Origin: Nilaparvata lugens
Taxonomy: Eukaryota > Arthropoda > Insecta > Hemiptera > Delphacidae
Direction: 5' to 3'
Assembly: GCF_014356525.2 (NCBI RefSeq)
Contig: NC_052507.1
Coordinates: 40,226,368 to 40,290,367, forward strand
DNA length: 64,000 bases
In this document: piece by piece, positions 11,250 through 23,809 of the stretch
Layout: every line of letters starts with the position of its first letter
How positions within the stretch are numbered: the stretch's first letter is position 1
Position numbers and translations under genes: made by a program
The notes under the pieces: model-generated
What the model saw: the letters and a program-made list of their open reading frames with translations, nothing else
Databases searched by the model: none
Told to the model about the DNA's origin: nothing

Positions 11250-14200
11250 AAAGATATGAAATTTTATATAATGAAATAGATGGAGAAGATGTTCGGGAAT
11301 GTGTAGACTCATTTCCAGCCACATTCGAATTACATTCCCGGTCTGAAATAAATAAGTTCTTACTTTTCTGTGCAGCTTACAATGCCACTCCATTGTCCGC
11401 TTATAGAAAATTTTCATTTTCTGAATTGCTCCCTATTTCTGCATAGGATGGAGTTGAAAGCCGAAACACACAAATGAGAAAATGGAGGGTTTACAGGGTA
11501 AGGGTAGAAGGAGGATCAATGGTAAGTAGAATTCAAAGTGACAGATCTTGTGAGTAGAAGCAATTGGCTTCAGTGGGATTATTTACGCTGCACGAAAATA
11601 GCATTTCCAACACCAAACGGACCCGGAGAAGGATTTTATGACTAAGAGTCTGCCTTTTAAGATGGATTAGGGCGAAGGACACCAGCTACACGAGATTACA
11701 GCAAAGGCCAATGGATGCTACCGACTCCAGCTGCACTAACAAATTATCCTAATCGGTAAAGGTTTAAATTGGTTCCGTTTCCGTGATGAAATGGATAAAA
11801 CTGTTTGGATTTGCACTTAGGGAGGTGGATTCCTTTTCCTGATTGCAAGAGTATTCGATTTTTAGAATTAACCATGCATGTTCCACTGAATTTTAGAAAA
11901 CTGATAATTTGATTGAATTTATTCACGTCTTTAAAGTTACCACTGCATCTTTGCTTTCCACTTCCAAGCAATGGAATTTATGATCAATTTTGATTTCATT
12001 CATGGAGCTTCTGAAGGTGTAACTTGACTCCTGGCCTGTTCGTCAGGTTTTCCAATAAGTCAATAATTGCTCCTATTAATAAACAGTATTTTTTATTATC
12101 GATACTCATTGATTCCCATTCCAAGAGAAGTAGAGTATATAAAGAGGAGCTGACTTAAAAAATATAAATCAACATCAATACTATTTTTGACAAATTTGTT
12201 AATGTGTTTTCTACTTAACACGTTCAAGCTCTTCTCTATTCGTCTAAGCCCGAGAACACATTCCATTCCATTCATAGCTATTTTTATGTTGTCGAATTTC
12301 TCAATTTGCTTTATTCAACTTCTATCTTCTATGCTTCGTTGAAATAAATAGTTTTTTCTCAGAATAAATTCTGAGCTACCAAGTTGATGGGAGGGTGTTC
12401 ATGATAATTATTATAATTTATAATAATCAACTCTATCAACTATTGTCAATTTACACCAGATCAGCATATACAATCATTACAGCTAGACAAAAATTGAGCC
12501 ACATAGAATTGATATTCATGAATAAAGTAGTCGAAAATCAACAATTCAAAGGATTCATGTTGGTTTATGAGTTTCATAGTGACGTGCAAATTCGCTGACT
12601 GAAAAGCCACAGTAGCAGCAGCTCAAAGAGTGAAGTCCGCCACCGCCCGACGCCCCTCGCCCCTCGCCCGACGCCACAATGCATTGTGGCTCCATTTCAA
12701 AGCCGTAAAGTGGATGCATAATTTATGGCCGACTGTGAATTGGTGATGCACCAGGGACCGGCGACTCTAAAATTCAACACTCCATTATCTGCTTATGAAC
12801 GCGTATTAAAGCGAAATAATCTCGACTAAAAACATACAACATCCGTTCCAGTATACGGGTGCTGAATAATCGGAAGCCGGCCCCACAGCGATGCTGAAAT
12901 TATGTTGACCAGGGTATTCCACCACAAATCTCTGATTGAAAACCAAAAATTAAATAATTCAACAAACAATCACACAGGAAATTAGTTCGATTTCTCAGAT
13001 TATGTTAATTAAACAAATAATATCTCATGAAATTAATCTGATTCTGTTTTCCCTTTTTAGGATCACGTGTATCCAATGCATCATGCTGAATATTGTTGCT
13101 GGTTCTGTAATTTTGCAATAGTGAAGAACAATAGAAAAAATAAGAAGACAGATAAATAATAGAGAGGAAGAGAATTGACTGGGATACCGATAAGATAATA
13201 GTTTAGAGTATTGAATAGTAACTTGGATTTCATGATGTAGAATAATAAAGTGATTGAAGCGGAGGATTGGAAATAGCGAGAAAAGAGGGTCAGATAGATT
13301 GAGAAAATAGAATTTCAGAGTGTTGAGGTTTAAAAGTGAGAGAAATCTCCTGATGAGAATTATGGAACAAGTGAACTCAGATTAGATTTTAATTGAATCA
13401 TTTATTTTTTGCTACTTCGAGTTTATTGTTATTCTTATCATGTACATTATATATTATTGATAGAATTTTTATTGTATAGAATTTTTTAATTTGTAGTTCT
13501 ATGTCGCTCAATCATTATTCAGTATGATTGATAAAAGATACATCACATTAGAAGAAGATATCAGTCTAAGGCCAAACATTTCCAACTCACAGAATAGACC
13601 AGCAATAATTTTAAAAGTTCTAAATAATATTTACAATTAGGCCTATAATGTAGTCAATCCATTTATCTATCAATACAAACCAATCATAATATAGTTATGA
13701 CTGGGCGTGAGCAGCAGGCCTGAATGGTTCTCAGAATTGCCAGAGAACCATAATCCTGTCTTGAATGGATATTACTTGGAGAATGTGATGAGACTCAGTT
13801 CTTCTTTTTGGAGCTATGACGCTTTTTAAGTATAGAACAGGAAAGTTTAATATCATTGTACTTGGTACGCGTATTTTGTTTATATCAACGAGCATCCCTT
13901 TCAAAAGGGGAATTCACAAATTTTGACAACTTATCCTTACGTCTGAGCACAATGACTTCAACATTTTCTGTATTATTATAGTTGATAATGCACAATGAAG
14001 ACAGACCCATTGACCCATTGACAAGACAAGGTGACACTATTCAGTTACTGAACCGAATCAGAGGCACCTAAGTTTGTCAAGTCTCAAACAAACAAGGTTC
14101 GATCCGATTGCAAGAGTTGCTAAGTGAGTTTGGCCGTGTTAAAGCGTCATCTCTCACATATGAGTCTGTTCAGGATACTTGTCTGCGAGTTTCAATGGAA

Positions 14201-14610
14201 AGGAAAATCTATACTGAAATCTAGTTATTCCGCTGTACTATTTCCAAACTATCATAATATAGATAGAGTGGAAGATTAAAAAATTATCGCAATATACCTT
14301 GGGCTACACTGTTATGGCAATTTGATCGTGAAGGAACCAAAAAAATGATTCTTTGTACGAGAAAATGTACAATTGTATTCTCTGTTACATTGCATTGTTT
14401 TCTTAACGGGTATTAACGGTTACGCGCCACCTTAGTCCTCCGACACACCCAGAACCTGACAGGAGTGAACAGCGTATTATTAATAAATAATACGAGAAAT
14501 AATAATAATTAATAATTGTATCAATCAAATAAGTTATCCAACTCTTCATTCAACTGGTACATCCTACAAAGTCAAGCCATAATTAATAAACATGTTGTTA
14601 TTTTTTTCAG
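11250..14610. other. Unassigned DNA upstream of the Ig exon
   Basis: No coding region is recognised. Notable items are a GC-rich patch at 12635-12690, where GCCCCTCGCCCCTCGCCCGACGCC leads directly into an 18-bp perfect palindrome, and AT-rich sequence elsewhere. An upstream exon of the Ig gene (signal peptide) could be hidden here but cannot be told apart by eye. Short frames at 11744-11971 and 12395-12598 have no family resemblance. Confidence 0.45.
12673..12690. other. Perfect 18-bp palindrome
   Basis: GCCACAATGCATTGTGGC equals its own reverse complement. It sits at the edge of a GC-rich patch in otherwise AT-rich DNA. It could be a binding site for a dimeric protein or simply chance; nothing nearby decides. 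Confidence 0.6.
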
Positions 14611-14746
14611 TTTCAACTGACGATGCTGTCTCAGTTCTCGGCTTCACTGCAAAGCTGCCATGTGACATTACGCCACCCGAGAAAGATGACCGACCCACTC
14701 TTGTGCTGTGGTTCAAGGAGGGTGATCATGTCAGGCCAATCTATTC
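14611..14746 (+). CDS. Ig-domain exon A of a sidestep-family receptor
   Basis: This is the first half of a V-type immunoglobulin domain. A pyrimidine-rich acceptor ending TTTTTTTCAG precedes it and the donor GTGAGT follows. Read with two leading bases completing a split codon (phase 1 entry), it gives [20 protein letters not shown], then a short polar loop and [16 protein letters not shown]. The B-strand cysteine (LPCD) and C-strand tryptophan (LWFK) are the Ig core residues. The LPCDI and VLWFKEG...PIYS pattern is typical of the first Ig domain of sidestep proteins, cell-surface ligands that guide motor axons through beaten-path receptors. It leaves in phase 2 with TC, and the next exon supplies the base that completes serine. 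Which sidestep paralogue this is cannot be said. Confidence 0.88.
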
Positions 14747-15890
14747 GTGAGTTGCATTAATATTTCTGAGAGAAGGAAACAATTTTTTGAGCTGATTCTT
14801 CATGATAAATTACCCAAAGAAGCCAAGTAACTAGTACTTAGAAGTATTTCTTATTACCACAGATTAGTTAATTGTACTTTATCTAGTCGCTGGAGCTGAC
14901 TATGAAAATGCGAACAAATCAAATCATTTTCATTGACCAAAAACAAGGCATTATATACAACTTACAATATCCATCCAAAGTTTCAGATAACAATTACATT
15001 TTGAAAGAAACTATAGTGAGCTTTAAAACTAATAGACATTAAGAAAAAGCCCAGTCTCTGGTACAATAAAAGTACTACTTGCTGAATTATATAATATAAC
15101 TCGCGTGCAAGTAGGAGCACAACTTAAAAAAAAAATGTAATGCTTCATTCAGACAACTTTCACTCCATGATTAGTGCTTTCTTTTTTAATTTATTTGTAC
15201 CTAAACAGTAAAAAAACTATCAATTGCATCAGGCGATTTAGATAGCAGGCACTTGGAAATTTGCTTTTTAAAAGAATTTGTTCAATAGCAATGGGTAGCT
15301 GATTTGGTTCCAAAAACACAAAAGATTCTTGATAACAGGTATTGAAGGATTTTGGGAGTTTCAACATATTGGGCCGTATACATAAAAAAAGGATATGCTT
15401 ATGCTTGTGAAATCCCAAGGAAATCCTTCTACTTCTATTCATAATAATTTCGAGCAAAACCTTGTACTTTCAGAGCAAAGGCTTATCCTTATACTCGTGG
15501 GAAATTAAATGGGTATTCATAAACTAGACCATTTACTTCACATAAAAAGCATATCCTTAAAAAATTATGAGTCTGGTCAAGAGCAAACTTACTTTGGTAG
15601 TGAACGGTTGTTTTCGAGATTTTCGGCGCATTGGCAGATGTTGTAGACGTGAGGGACGTCAAGTATTACAAGACCCGCTTACCTTAACTTTTTCGTGAAT
15701 TTAAAGCATTATACCGCTTTGAAAAAGAAAATGTACAGTAGCTTGCAGACAGCTTCTTAGGAACAAGAGTGATGAAACTCGGGCGATATCCAGTGATTCT
15801 GGCATAGACTAAGTAAACGTTGTAATACTGTAGTCTATCAACTGAATCTCGGACTGTGAATGCAGTGATCGACAGCATACTTGCACATAA
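14747..15890. other. Start of the 28.6 kb intron, no feature recognised
   Basis: AT-rich DNA with no family-level coding match. Minus-strand frames at 15191-15457 and 15684-15902 are short and without recognisable motifs. The exon A donor lies at the left edge. Confidence 0.5.
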
Positions 15891-16379
15891 AGGTATGTCC
15901 ACTCATGCTGAACCGAACGTCTAACAGCGCAGCAAACTGCGCAATCCGAAGTATCCGGAGTATGGAATTCGGTGGATTCCATACTCTTATTTATTTCAGT
16001 GGTTTCTCCAATATATTTGAAATCACAAAGCCACGTACATGATTGAAAAATAGAACATCTAACCCCTGGCTAACCCCGGTGCAACGTTGGTCTAGCGCAA
16101 CTTTGGTCTCGTCTAAAAAATCGGTTTGCTGAGATAGAGTTTAGCCGTCGGTCATCTCTTGGTCGAGAGCAACTTTGATCTGCGGGTTTAGCCAGACCGA
16201 CGCTCAAGTTTAGCCAGACTGAGGCACAACTGGAGGAATCCACGGGGAATTATTGTCGCAATGTTGGCAACAGCCATCTCGAATGCTACTTTGGCTCTCA
16301 CACACTGTCTTTGCATATGGCTTTTGCACTCCCTCACACTCACTCACTCTCCCATCATTCGTTTCTTTCTTGTTTTTTC

Positions 16380-16640
16380 TTCTTCTTTCCTCTCCTCTCT
16401 CTCTCTCTCTCTCTCTCTTTAAGATAATTTGTAAAACTGTAATTATTATTGTAACCATGTTACCATAGGCGACAAGCCTAGTAACAATTGAAAAATATCT
16501 ATCTATCTATCTCTCTCTCTGGAAGAAGAAAAAAAGCAATCAATCTCAATCTCTCTCTCTCTCTCACTCTCTTCTCTCTCTTTCCCCCTCTTACTCCCAT
16601 TTTCTCTCTTTTTCAGTCTCTTCAGTCTCGATCCTTTCTT
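16380..16640. repeat. CT/TC-rich microsatellites
   Basis: Tracts of CT dinucleotides (16391-16420, 16549-16570) with ATCT repeats at 16497-16512 lie in a pyrimidine-rich stretch. The Ser/Leu-rich frames at 16253-16718 and the Glu/Arg-rich reverse frame come from this composition and are not genes. Confidence 0.8.
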
Positions 16641-18379
16641 GACCATCATCATAATGATCATCTGCGATTAGATAATCTTCTAAACTATTTCAAATGTCGT
16701 TATACAGTGAACACATGAACAACTCCTCACCTTTTTGGTGTTCATTTGCAACTCATTTTCATTTATTTCAAAAATTTATTTTTTTACTAGCGTATTGTCC
16801 AGCTAGGAATTTAATGTAATATTTTTTATTGCTAAAAAATAATAACTATCGCCACAACACTATGTACAATGCGACATGATGCTGAAGTACTCACATAAAT
16901 CGCCAGTCTCTCTGTGGACTGGCATCAGCAAAAAATTTGAGAGCAATCAGCACTTCTCTTTAATTTTAAATTCGGACACCGCACTGGCCGAATTGAGGTA
17001 TTGGTTCGTAATAATCCAAATATTAAAGATAATCCATTATTCACTACATCCACTCACAAAATCACTTCCACAGCAAGGATCACGCAAACGAAGTGTCGCT
17101 CATCACGGTCTGGACTCAACTTAATAGTTCAATTATGCAATGCTGACTATTTCTGCATCCCGTGATGATGCAAGCAAACGCAGCTGCCTCCAATTAGCAA
17201 CTCTCATCCCCACATAGATATCATCATCTCACACTCTCTTACAATTACAACATATTTAATACAGTTCTCCTTCATTACTGATGTAGGTACAGTTCCATAT
17301 TATGTTCAAACCAATTATATCCATTTAATCAATACTAATTAATCGATACTATCGTAGCCCAGATTCGTAGAAGGTAATCGACCACTGATAGAAATTGAGT
17401 CAAAGGAATTGGCTTCCAATTTAATATTTTTTTCAGACATTGTCTTAACCAAAAAATATTTAATATAAGTGTTGAGAGAATGATTATAGAATTATGGGCT
17501 ACACAGTGAATGGGCTAGTGTGTACTGCCAGAGACAAATAAATAGATAACTTTCAAACAGTATCTTTACTCTATGGAACTGCGTATAGCGAATACTTCAG
17601 AAAGATCTTTTTGAAGTAAGTCAGTTTTGTTTTTACCATCTTTCACAATTGAAAGTTCAATATAAAATGTATTGATAATTGTTCATTCAGTTTCATGCAT
17701 GAATATGAATAGATCATGTATGTAAATCAGTTCATGTGATTGAAACGTAGTTCCCTTAACCAATGCTCCAGCACCTTTTTTTTAGTATGGTACCCACAAA
17801 ATGTTCCAGTTATGCTATGATTAAAGAGTAGTTTACTCCGGGGACAGGAGGATATACAAATCTCCAGTAATATCTGGGAACATGGATATATCCCTCCCCA
17901 AATATATTTTTTTGCACTTGAGTAAAAATCATGAAAATCATAGGTTTGAAGACTATAACTTTGAAACAATTGAATGACTAATAAAATTATATTTCCATTC
18001 TATTTGATATATGAACTGAAATATTATAGGCCTATGATTCATTATTTTCTATGAAAAATTGAATAATAATAAGCCCACTGAACATAAAGGAACTTCATTA
18101 TTAGGATGTAGATTTTCTAGTAGAAATTGCTTGAAATCACACCAAATTGAGGGTACTTTTCTAAAATTTTCCGGGGGAGGCCCCTCGGACCCCCTTCTCG
18201 TGAGAGGTAAAGAATTTTCTTGTTGTTTGAAGGTATTTTCATTTTCACTCTCTTATGTTATAATATTTTACAAATCAGTAGAAAAACATTTCAAATATAT
18301 GACTTTATGGGTAATGAAATTGTTCAGAATTCAAAGACGAACCCCAATTTGACACTGGTTTTTGATAAAATCGAAACAA

Positions 18380-18770
18380 TAGCAAGTTAATAGCTTAATC
18401 CCGAACTTAAACCTGCCTCCTAGCAGGTCTAAGTTGGAGTCTAAAATCAGCATTTTTGCTCCCGAGATTATCACATTTTAGCCTGATCCCGATCTCAGCA
18501 ATCCACCGAGATTATCTTTTAAACCCGAGTTGATCTACGCTTGAACTCAGCAATCCACCGAGATTAATTTTTAGCCTAGACTGGAACTCAGCAAACCGAT
18601 TTTTAGACCGCAGGTTTTTCCCTGCGATAATTGCCGGTCGGCCAACTTTTGCGCTCGAGCGTGGTTAATCCCGAACTCAGCAAACCGATTTCTGATCTGC
18701 GGCGCAAAAACCGGTTTTTAGCCGAGCGCAAGAGATAATCCCGATCTCAGCAATCGCCCCCTAGATTCTT
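18380..18770. repeat. Degenerate tandem motif around CTCAGCAAACCGA
   Basis: At least five spaced variants of (G)AACTCAGCAAACCGATT or CTCAGCAATCCACCGAGATTA occur in about 390 bp, several preceded by AATCCCGA. Variants differ by a few bases. Inverse copies of the same motif are at 16113-16134. The block lies just inside the right inverted edge of the candidate element. Confidence 0.6.
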
Positions 18771-19167
18771 CTCTGTTCAAATTGTTTTAATTCGCTGTGC
18801 GGTTCGCTGCAAGGCGCGATGCATGGCGGATTGCGCGGTTTGCTGCGTTGTTCGAGTTCGGTTCGACATGTGTGGAGTGTGGACTGTGCAATCTAGGCTA
18901 AAAAAGTCTTTTTACTATTGATATTTTTCTATTTTTTGAAGTTCATTGATTTTTATAATATCAAGCTATCAAAATAAAAAAGGTTTCTCGGAAAACAAAT
19001 TTTTCGGATCGTTATTTTTTGAGATATGAGCGCCTAAAGCTTAACCTTCTTGGGCAGATCATTTTAAATTCGGTGAGAGATAAATCCATGAAATTTTAAG
19101 GATAAATTCTTCATGATATTGTCGTTTTACTCCACAAGGATAACCTTATACTTCTACCTTTTATTCT

Positions 19168-19839
19168 GAAGGATACCCCTACAGAGACACACTTACTTTG
19201 TGCTAACACACAACAGTTGAACAGTTGAACACCCCAATTTAATTTTGCATTTTTTTTTGAAAATTTGAAAAAAACAAGTACTTAGACCATACTTCATCAT
19301 TTCTTAATCATTTTTGTTCCAAGTGCATACAGAAATCAAAAGTGAAGCACTGCTTATCAATATTTATACTAATTTTAGAAGTACGTTTGTTCCGCCTGAG
19401 TGTTGGAGCTCCTAATCCGGTTTGAACGAATGGCTTGATCATTGCCAATGACAACTTCATCAAAAACAAACGTCTCTTCATTTTATTGTTTTGAATCTCA
19501 AGTTGTAGAGAATCATAGCATTTATTCCAATCTGATCCATCATCCCATACCACATTTGTAGTGACAATACAAGTAAATTTTTGTAATAGAAGTGTTTGAT
19601 AAAAGTCCTACGTAAAAGACACTCTGGGGTGTTAGACACCCCAAACGAAGAACAAGATGAGCTGGTGACATTGTAGAATACTATTACTGACTGGAAGTGG
19701 TGGAGAGTAGTTGACAATACTACAAATCGAATTTAGACTGGGCATAAATTCCCATCTGTTTGGTATTTTCAGCTGCAGAACAGAAAAAAAATCCCTGGGG
19801 TGTGGAACACCCCAGTGTGTCTCTTTAGGGATATCCTTC
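19168..19839. mobile_element. MITE-like element with about 28-bp terminal inverted repeats
   Basis: The left end GAAGGATACCCCTACAGAGA plus CACACT mirrors the right end AGTGTGTCTCTTTAGGGATA plus TCCTTC, with three mismatches. The element is about 670 bp, has no transposase and contains two strong hairpins (GGGGTGTTAGACACCCC near 19626; CTGGGGTGTGGAACACCCCAG near 19795) plus a third half-site near 19215. Target-site duplication is not clear. The minus-strand frames inside it lack any motif. Confidence 0.65.
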
Positions 19840-22089
19840 GTTTCTATGAATACGACCCAATGTTAGTCATTCCTCTAGTTCTGTATACTAAATCACCCTC
19901 TCCCATCTGATAACCATCCCATCGAACAGAATGGGCAGGTTATGGTGAAGCTTTCTTTTGGCTTCTATCGATGCCACCAATCAGCTGCCAATGATAGAAA
20001 CATTGAATTTCATCTTGCTGAAACGTGATCAAGACTTAACCGTTCTCCTCACTCCCATACTTTGCAATGTTGTTTTTATGGAGGTCGATCTCGACCTAAA
20101 CTGAAAGCGATGTTTAGATTTGACCGTTCTGTTCGTGCTTTACATTCATTCATCTATTGAAAAATTCAATTATAATATTAAATACAATAAATCTTAAATA
20201 TTATATTAGTTTCCTTCAAAAGTCACAGTAATTTTCAAAGTTCCTGAATCTCCAGTCCGTTCTAGGCTATTTGAAAGACTTTGAGTTTGCTGGTTTTTAT
20301 CCAATATTGAAATTTATCTTTATAATCATGTCTATAAGGATAAATTCTTATTAAAATATTTCAATATTTTCAAAAGGCTATTTCAACGACCGCAATTGGT
20401 AATCATGTGGGAGGAGAAGCTGTGGAAGTCAGAAGAAGGAGAAGTCTCAGTACTAGAATAATTGTTCATTGGCTCAATTCATTGCTCATTCCAATTTAGG
20501 TCATTGGAAGCCTCTGATTCAATTTAAGTGATCTTTTTGTGTTCAAAAATGTGGAAATTAGAAGTTTAGCATCTAGTGGTACTTGAAACTCAATAAGAAT
20601 AGAATATTAAAGATATTCACTTCAATATTGAATAATATTTATTTGTTTCAGTGTTTCACAGAACTCAAAGTCCATGAGCCGACCAATTGACTAAAAATGA
20701 ACTGAGCTAATCCGAATCGCTTTCAAAAAGAAATACATGAGAGTTCTGCTCATTTTCACTAATTTTATCTCAGATATGTTCGTAAAGCATTACTTCATAC
20801 TTATACCTTTTCAGAAAAGTTAAATTTATATTGTACAAGATATAACCGGTTATAATCAAAGTGAATTAATTTTATAAATTATATTTTAAGTATATATCAA
20901 ATGAAGTTTTTTCTGGAAACTCCAATTATCCCAAAATTTCATTAACCGAATAGAGTCCGGTCCCAATTATCTCAGATAATTGTGAATCAGAGATCTACAG
21001 TTGTAAGCTATTTTGGGTTGCAATATAATGACAACAATTTAACTCCCACTATTTCCAAATGAACGCTCATTCAATACTAGCTTGTCGTCGATGTAGACTG
21101 ATAGCTCAGTGATTCTGAAGGGAATCACAACAAACATGCTTGGTGTTGGCTTTGCGACTTTGGACACGATCCCAGGAGACGTCATTATGCATACATTAGG
21201 AGGCAGGCGATGTTTGAGTTTGTGTTCAAATAATTGTGAACGTGTCAGAGTGCTTGATCACACATCAGCAATAAATATTGGCAAGTCTCTCAATGATCAC
21301 AACATGTCATACAACAATGCTCAGCTGAGATTGTCATTGATGTACAATGTTATTACAACTTCAATTTAAAAGTTTTGAATCAAAGTAGGCTATTTGAGCA
21401 ATGTCATGAGAGAGAATACTGTTTGAAATAAAAAAGGCAATATTACTCGAATTTAATTCTTCTATGAAAATAATCATCTTTGAATGTTAATTTTCCAGAA
21501 TTCTGCTATGAATTCATCACTGAAAGTAATATGGAATGATTGTTATTGGATACATACTTTTTAAATCATACAGGAGCAGAATATATCCTTAAACAGGAAT
21601 CATTCTGTAACTCATCGTCGAGAGGATGAAATCTTATTCGACTCGATATATTTATTTGGAGCCGAAATATATTTGGTTCACGAATTACAAAATCTTGCAA
21701 ACTTCAGCTCCGGGGGGTCTAGCTGGTGTTGGCGGGGGGGGGGGAAGTAAGTGGAGGGATGGAAGGTTTCCAGGCTATTCACCAATAATTTATGTATACT
21801 AACACCCTGGAAAAATTCAGCTCGTCTTTTATTATTAGCTGCGCACAAATATATTATTTATTGACTTACAGATGGGAATTACTGTGATATTGCAATTATT
21901 CAAATGCTAATGAATTTATTATTATTAAACGAAAATCCAAATTAAATGCTGTAATTCACCACGAAAACTTCTACTACTGCAAATATTGACAACAGGGTAA
22001 ACAGCTAGATGGAATTTCGATGAGCGCTACTATTCAAAAATTATTTGTCAGTCCGTGACAAGGGAGAGCGCTGCTGTCCAGAGATTGTC
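19840..22089. other. Unassigned intronic DNA
   Basis: AT-rich, with no recognised gene. A plus-strand frame at 21109-21369 has unremarkable composition and no family resemblance. A short poly-G run (21733-21745) sits in a GC-richer patch at 21700-21770. Confidence 0.45.
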
Positions 22090-22310
22090 AGTATGGTGTA
22101 AGAGTAAGCATTCCTGACCGGCAATTGGGAGGTACTGGGTTCGTTTCCCGGGCTGACCCCTTTGATACTATCATTGACTCTAGTCGGATTTTGTTTTCTA
22201 TCAAGTTTAACGTGGATCAAAGTATTCTCTAGAGCTAGAGTATTTCACAAGTGAAAAATCACCATATGAATGGCAGTATTATATACTGACTTCATAGGCT
22301 CTGTGAACTG
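22090..22310 (+). repeat. Probable tRNA-derived SINE
   Basis: An A-box-like TGGTGTAAGAGTAAGCA and an excellent B box GGGTTCGTTTCCC are spaced as in a tRNA gene. GTCAG before the A box can pair with CTGAC after the T arm. About 150 bp of unrelated body follows. The anticodon arm is degenerate, which fits a SINE head better than a functional tRNA. The 3' boundary is uncertain. Confidence 0.5.
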
Positions 22311-23070
22311 GTAATAGTGGTTTGTGTGTGTGTGCAACTCTCAATCTAACGCTCAATCAAAATATACAAACCAGCATTCCGATATTACATGCTCTACATG
22401 TGCACAAAACATAAGTTGCAGCCTATGGTAGCGACTTTCCACTCAATTATACTGCCGCACCGGTCCAACCCACCAATATGTATGTATTCGAAGTTGAGTG
22501 CATGAAGTGTCATTGATCGTGACTACAGTGGTCCCACATGAGTGATCTCGCTATTTTCATTCATTTAGAAAGTTTCATACATGTGTTGTCGATTTTTGGT
22601 ATGGTAAAGTGATAAAATTAGTTATGCATGACTAAACATACTTCAAGTTTACCTCTGTGCTGAAATTCGTTTCAGTGATACTTTATTCTTGTATCACCTC
22701 TGCTCTGTTCCATAACTCATCCGCCATTGCAATAAAATTCGTAACAGCAGATTGAAGATGACATTGGACAGACTCGTGCGTCTACTCGCTAATAAAAAGC
22801 ATCAGCTAATCTCAATTATTTGACTTTTGCATCATTGAGCATATTTAAAAAATTCTCTAAACTATAAATAATCCAGTTTTATTGTTCCCAAGCCAAAACC
22901 TTTCAGAGCCGAAGATCTCCATATACCATTTTAAAAAATAAAAATACTTGAAAAAATAAAAAAATAAAAGAATGATTCTCATTCATTTTTTACATACTTC
23001 TATCCTACAATATTGTTATAACTTATGTAAAATATAATGAATTCCCATCCCGATAAACAAGTATTCCTAA
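22311..23070. other. Unassigned intronic DNA
   Basis: Nothing recognised. Short A-rich runs occur near 22935-22975. Confidence 0.4.
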
Positions 23071-23333
23071 CTAGCAGGTTACCCGTGCTTCGCAAGGGTG
23101 TGTTTCAAAACTTACCAAACTGAAAACTTGACGTAATGAAATCTTAGAGAATTGAAAATAGGCCTATAAGAATCCTCGGTTGATTAAGAATCTATGCAAC
23201 ATTTCAAGTAAATCAGTCCAGTAGTTCAGACGTTTGATGATGCGTCAAACATAATTTTGCTAAACTTTACACGTGTATACGTGTATACGTGTATACGTGT
23301 ATAAGCCAGTTCTTTTTTCATTATATTATAGAA

Positions 23334-23336
<3 letters not shown>

Positions 23337-23365
<29 letters not shown>

Positions 23366-23745
23366 AGCTGCCTTTATTAAAAACCTAGGAGGGTGAAGTT
23401 AGGGCGCAGCCGGCCCTCTCTTACACTTAACCCTCCAATACAATTCTAAGTAAAACTAAAACACTGCACAACAAAGATTATAAGATAAAATAAAACAATT
23501 TATAAAATAATAAAATTTCCAAATAGCGAATGAAAGAAAGAAGAAAATAACAAAATTTCTTTCTAATTTGAATCAGTGAAAAGAATACAATAAGGAGAAA
23601 GAGAAAACTGAAAAGTGGAAACGGAAGAAACGTCAGTTCAAATTCCATAGATCATTTCGATCTAAACTACTACTAAACTACTTCGAAGTAGAAAAGAAGA
23701 AAGAGATGAATAAATTAAAGAAGGAAGAAAGGACACACACATACA

Positions 23746-23809
<64 letters not shown>

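Larger units (their letters stand above)
15892..18890. mobile_element. Candidate DNA-transposon block bounded by inverted motifs
   Basis: The left edge (15892-15947) reads TGCTGAACCGAAC, then GCGCAGCAAACTGCGCAATCCG. The right edge (18800-18890) carries the same order on the opposite strand, with GCGCAGCAAACCGCGCAATC after correction for one or two mismatches. A second inverted pair lies inside: the left CTAAAAAATCGGTTTGCTGAG (16113-16134) matches inverted copies of CTCAGCAAACCGATTT at 18580-18700. No transposase frame is visible; the interior has CT microsatellites (16380-16630) and short meaningless frames. A single 3 kb non-autonomous element is one reading; two neighbouring members of one MITE family is another. 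Confidence 0.45.

Noticed and set aside
16210..16718. Ser/Leu-rich and Glu/Arg-rich frames
   Set aside because: They are products of CT microsatellites.
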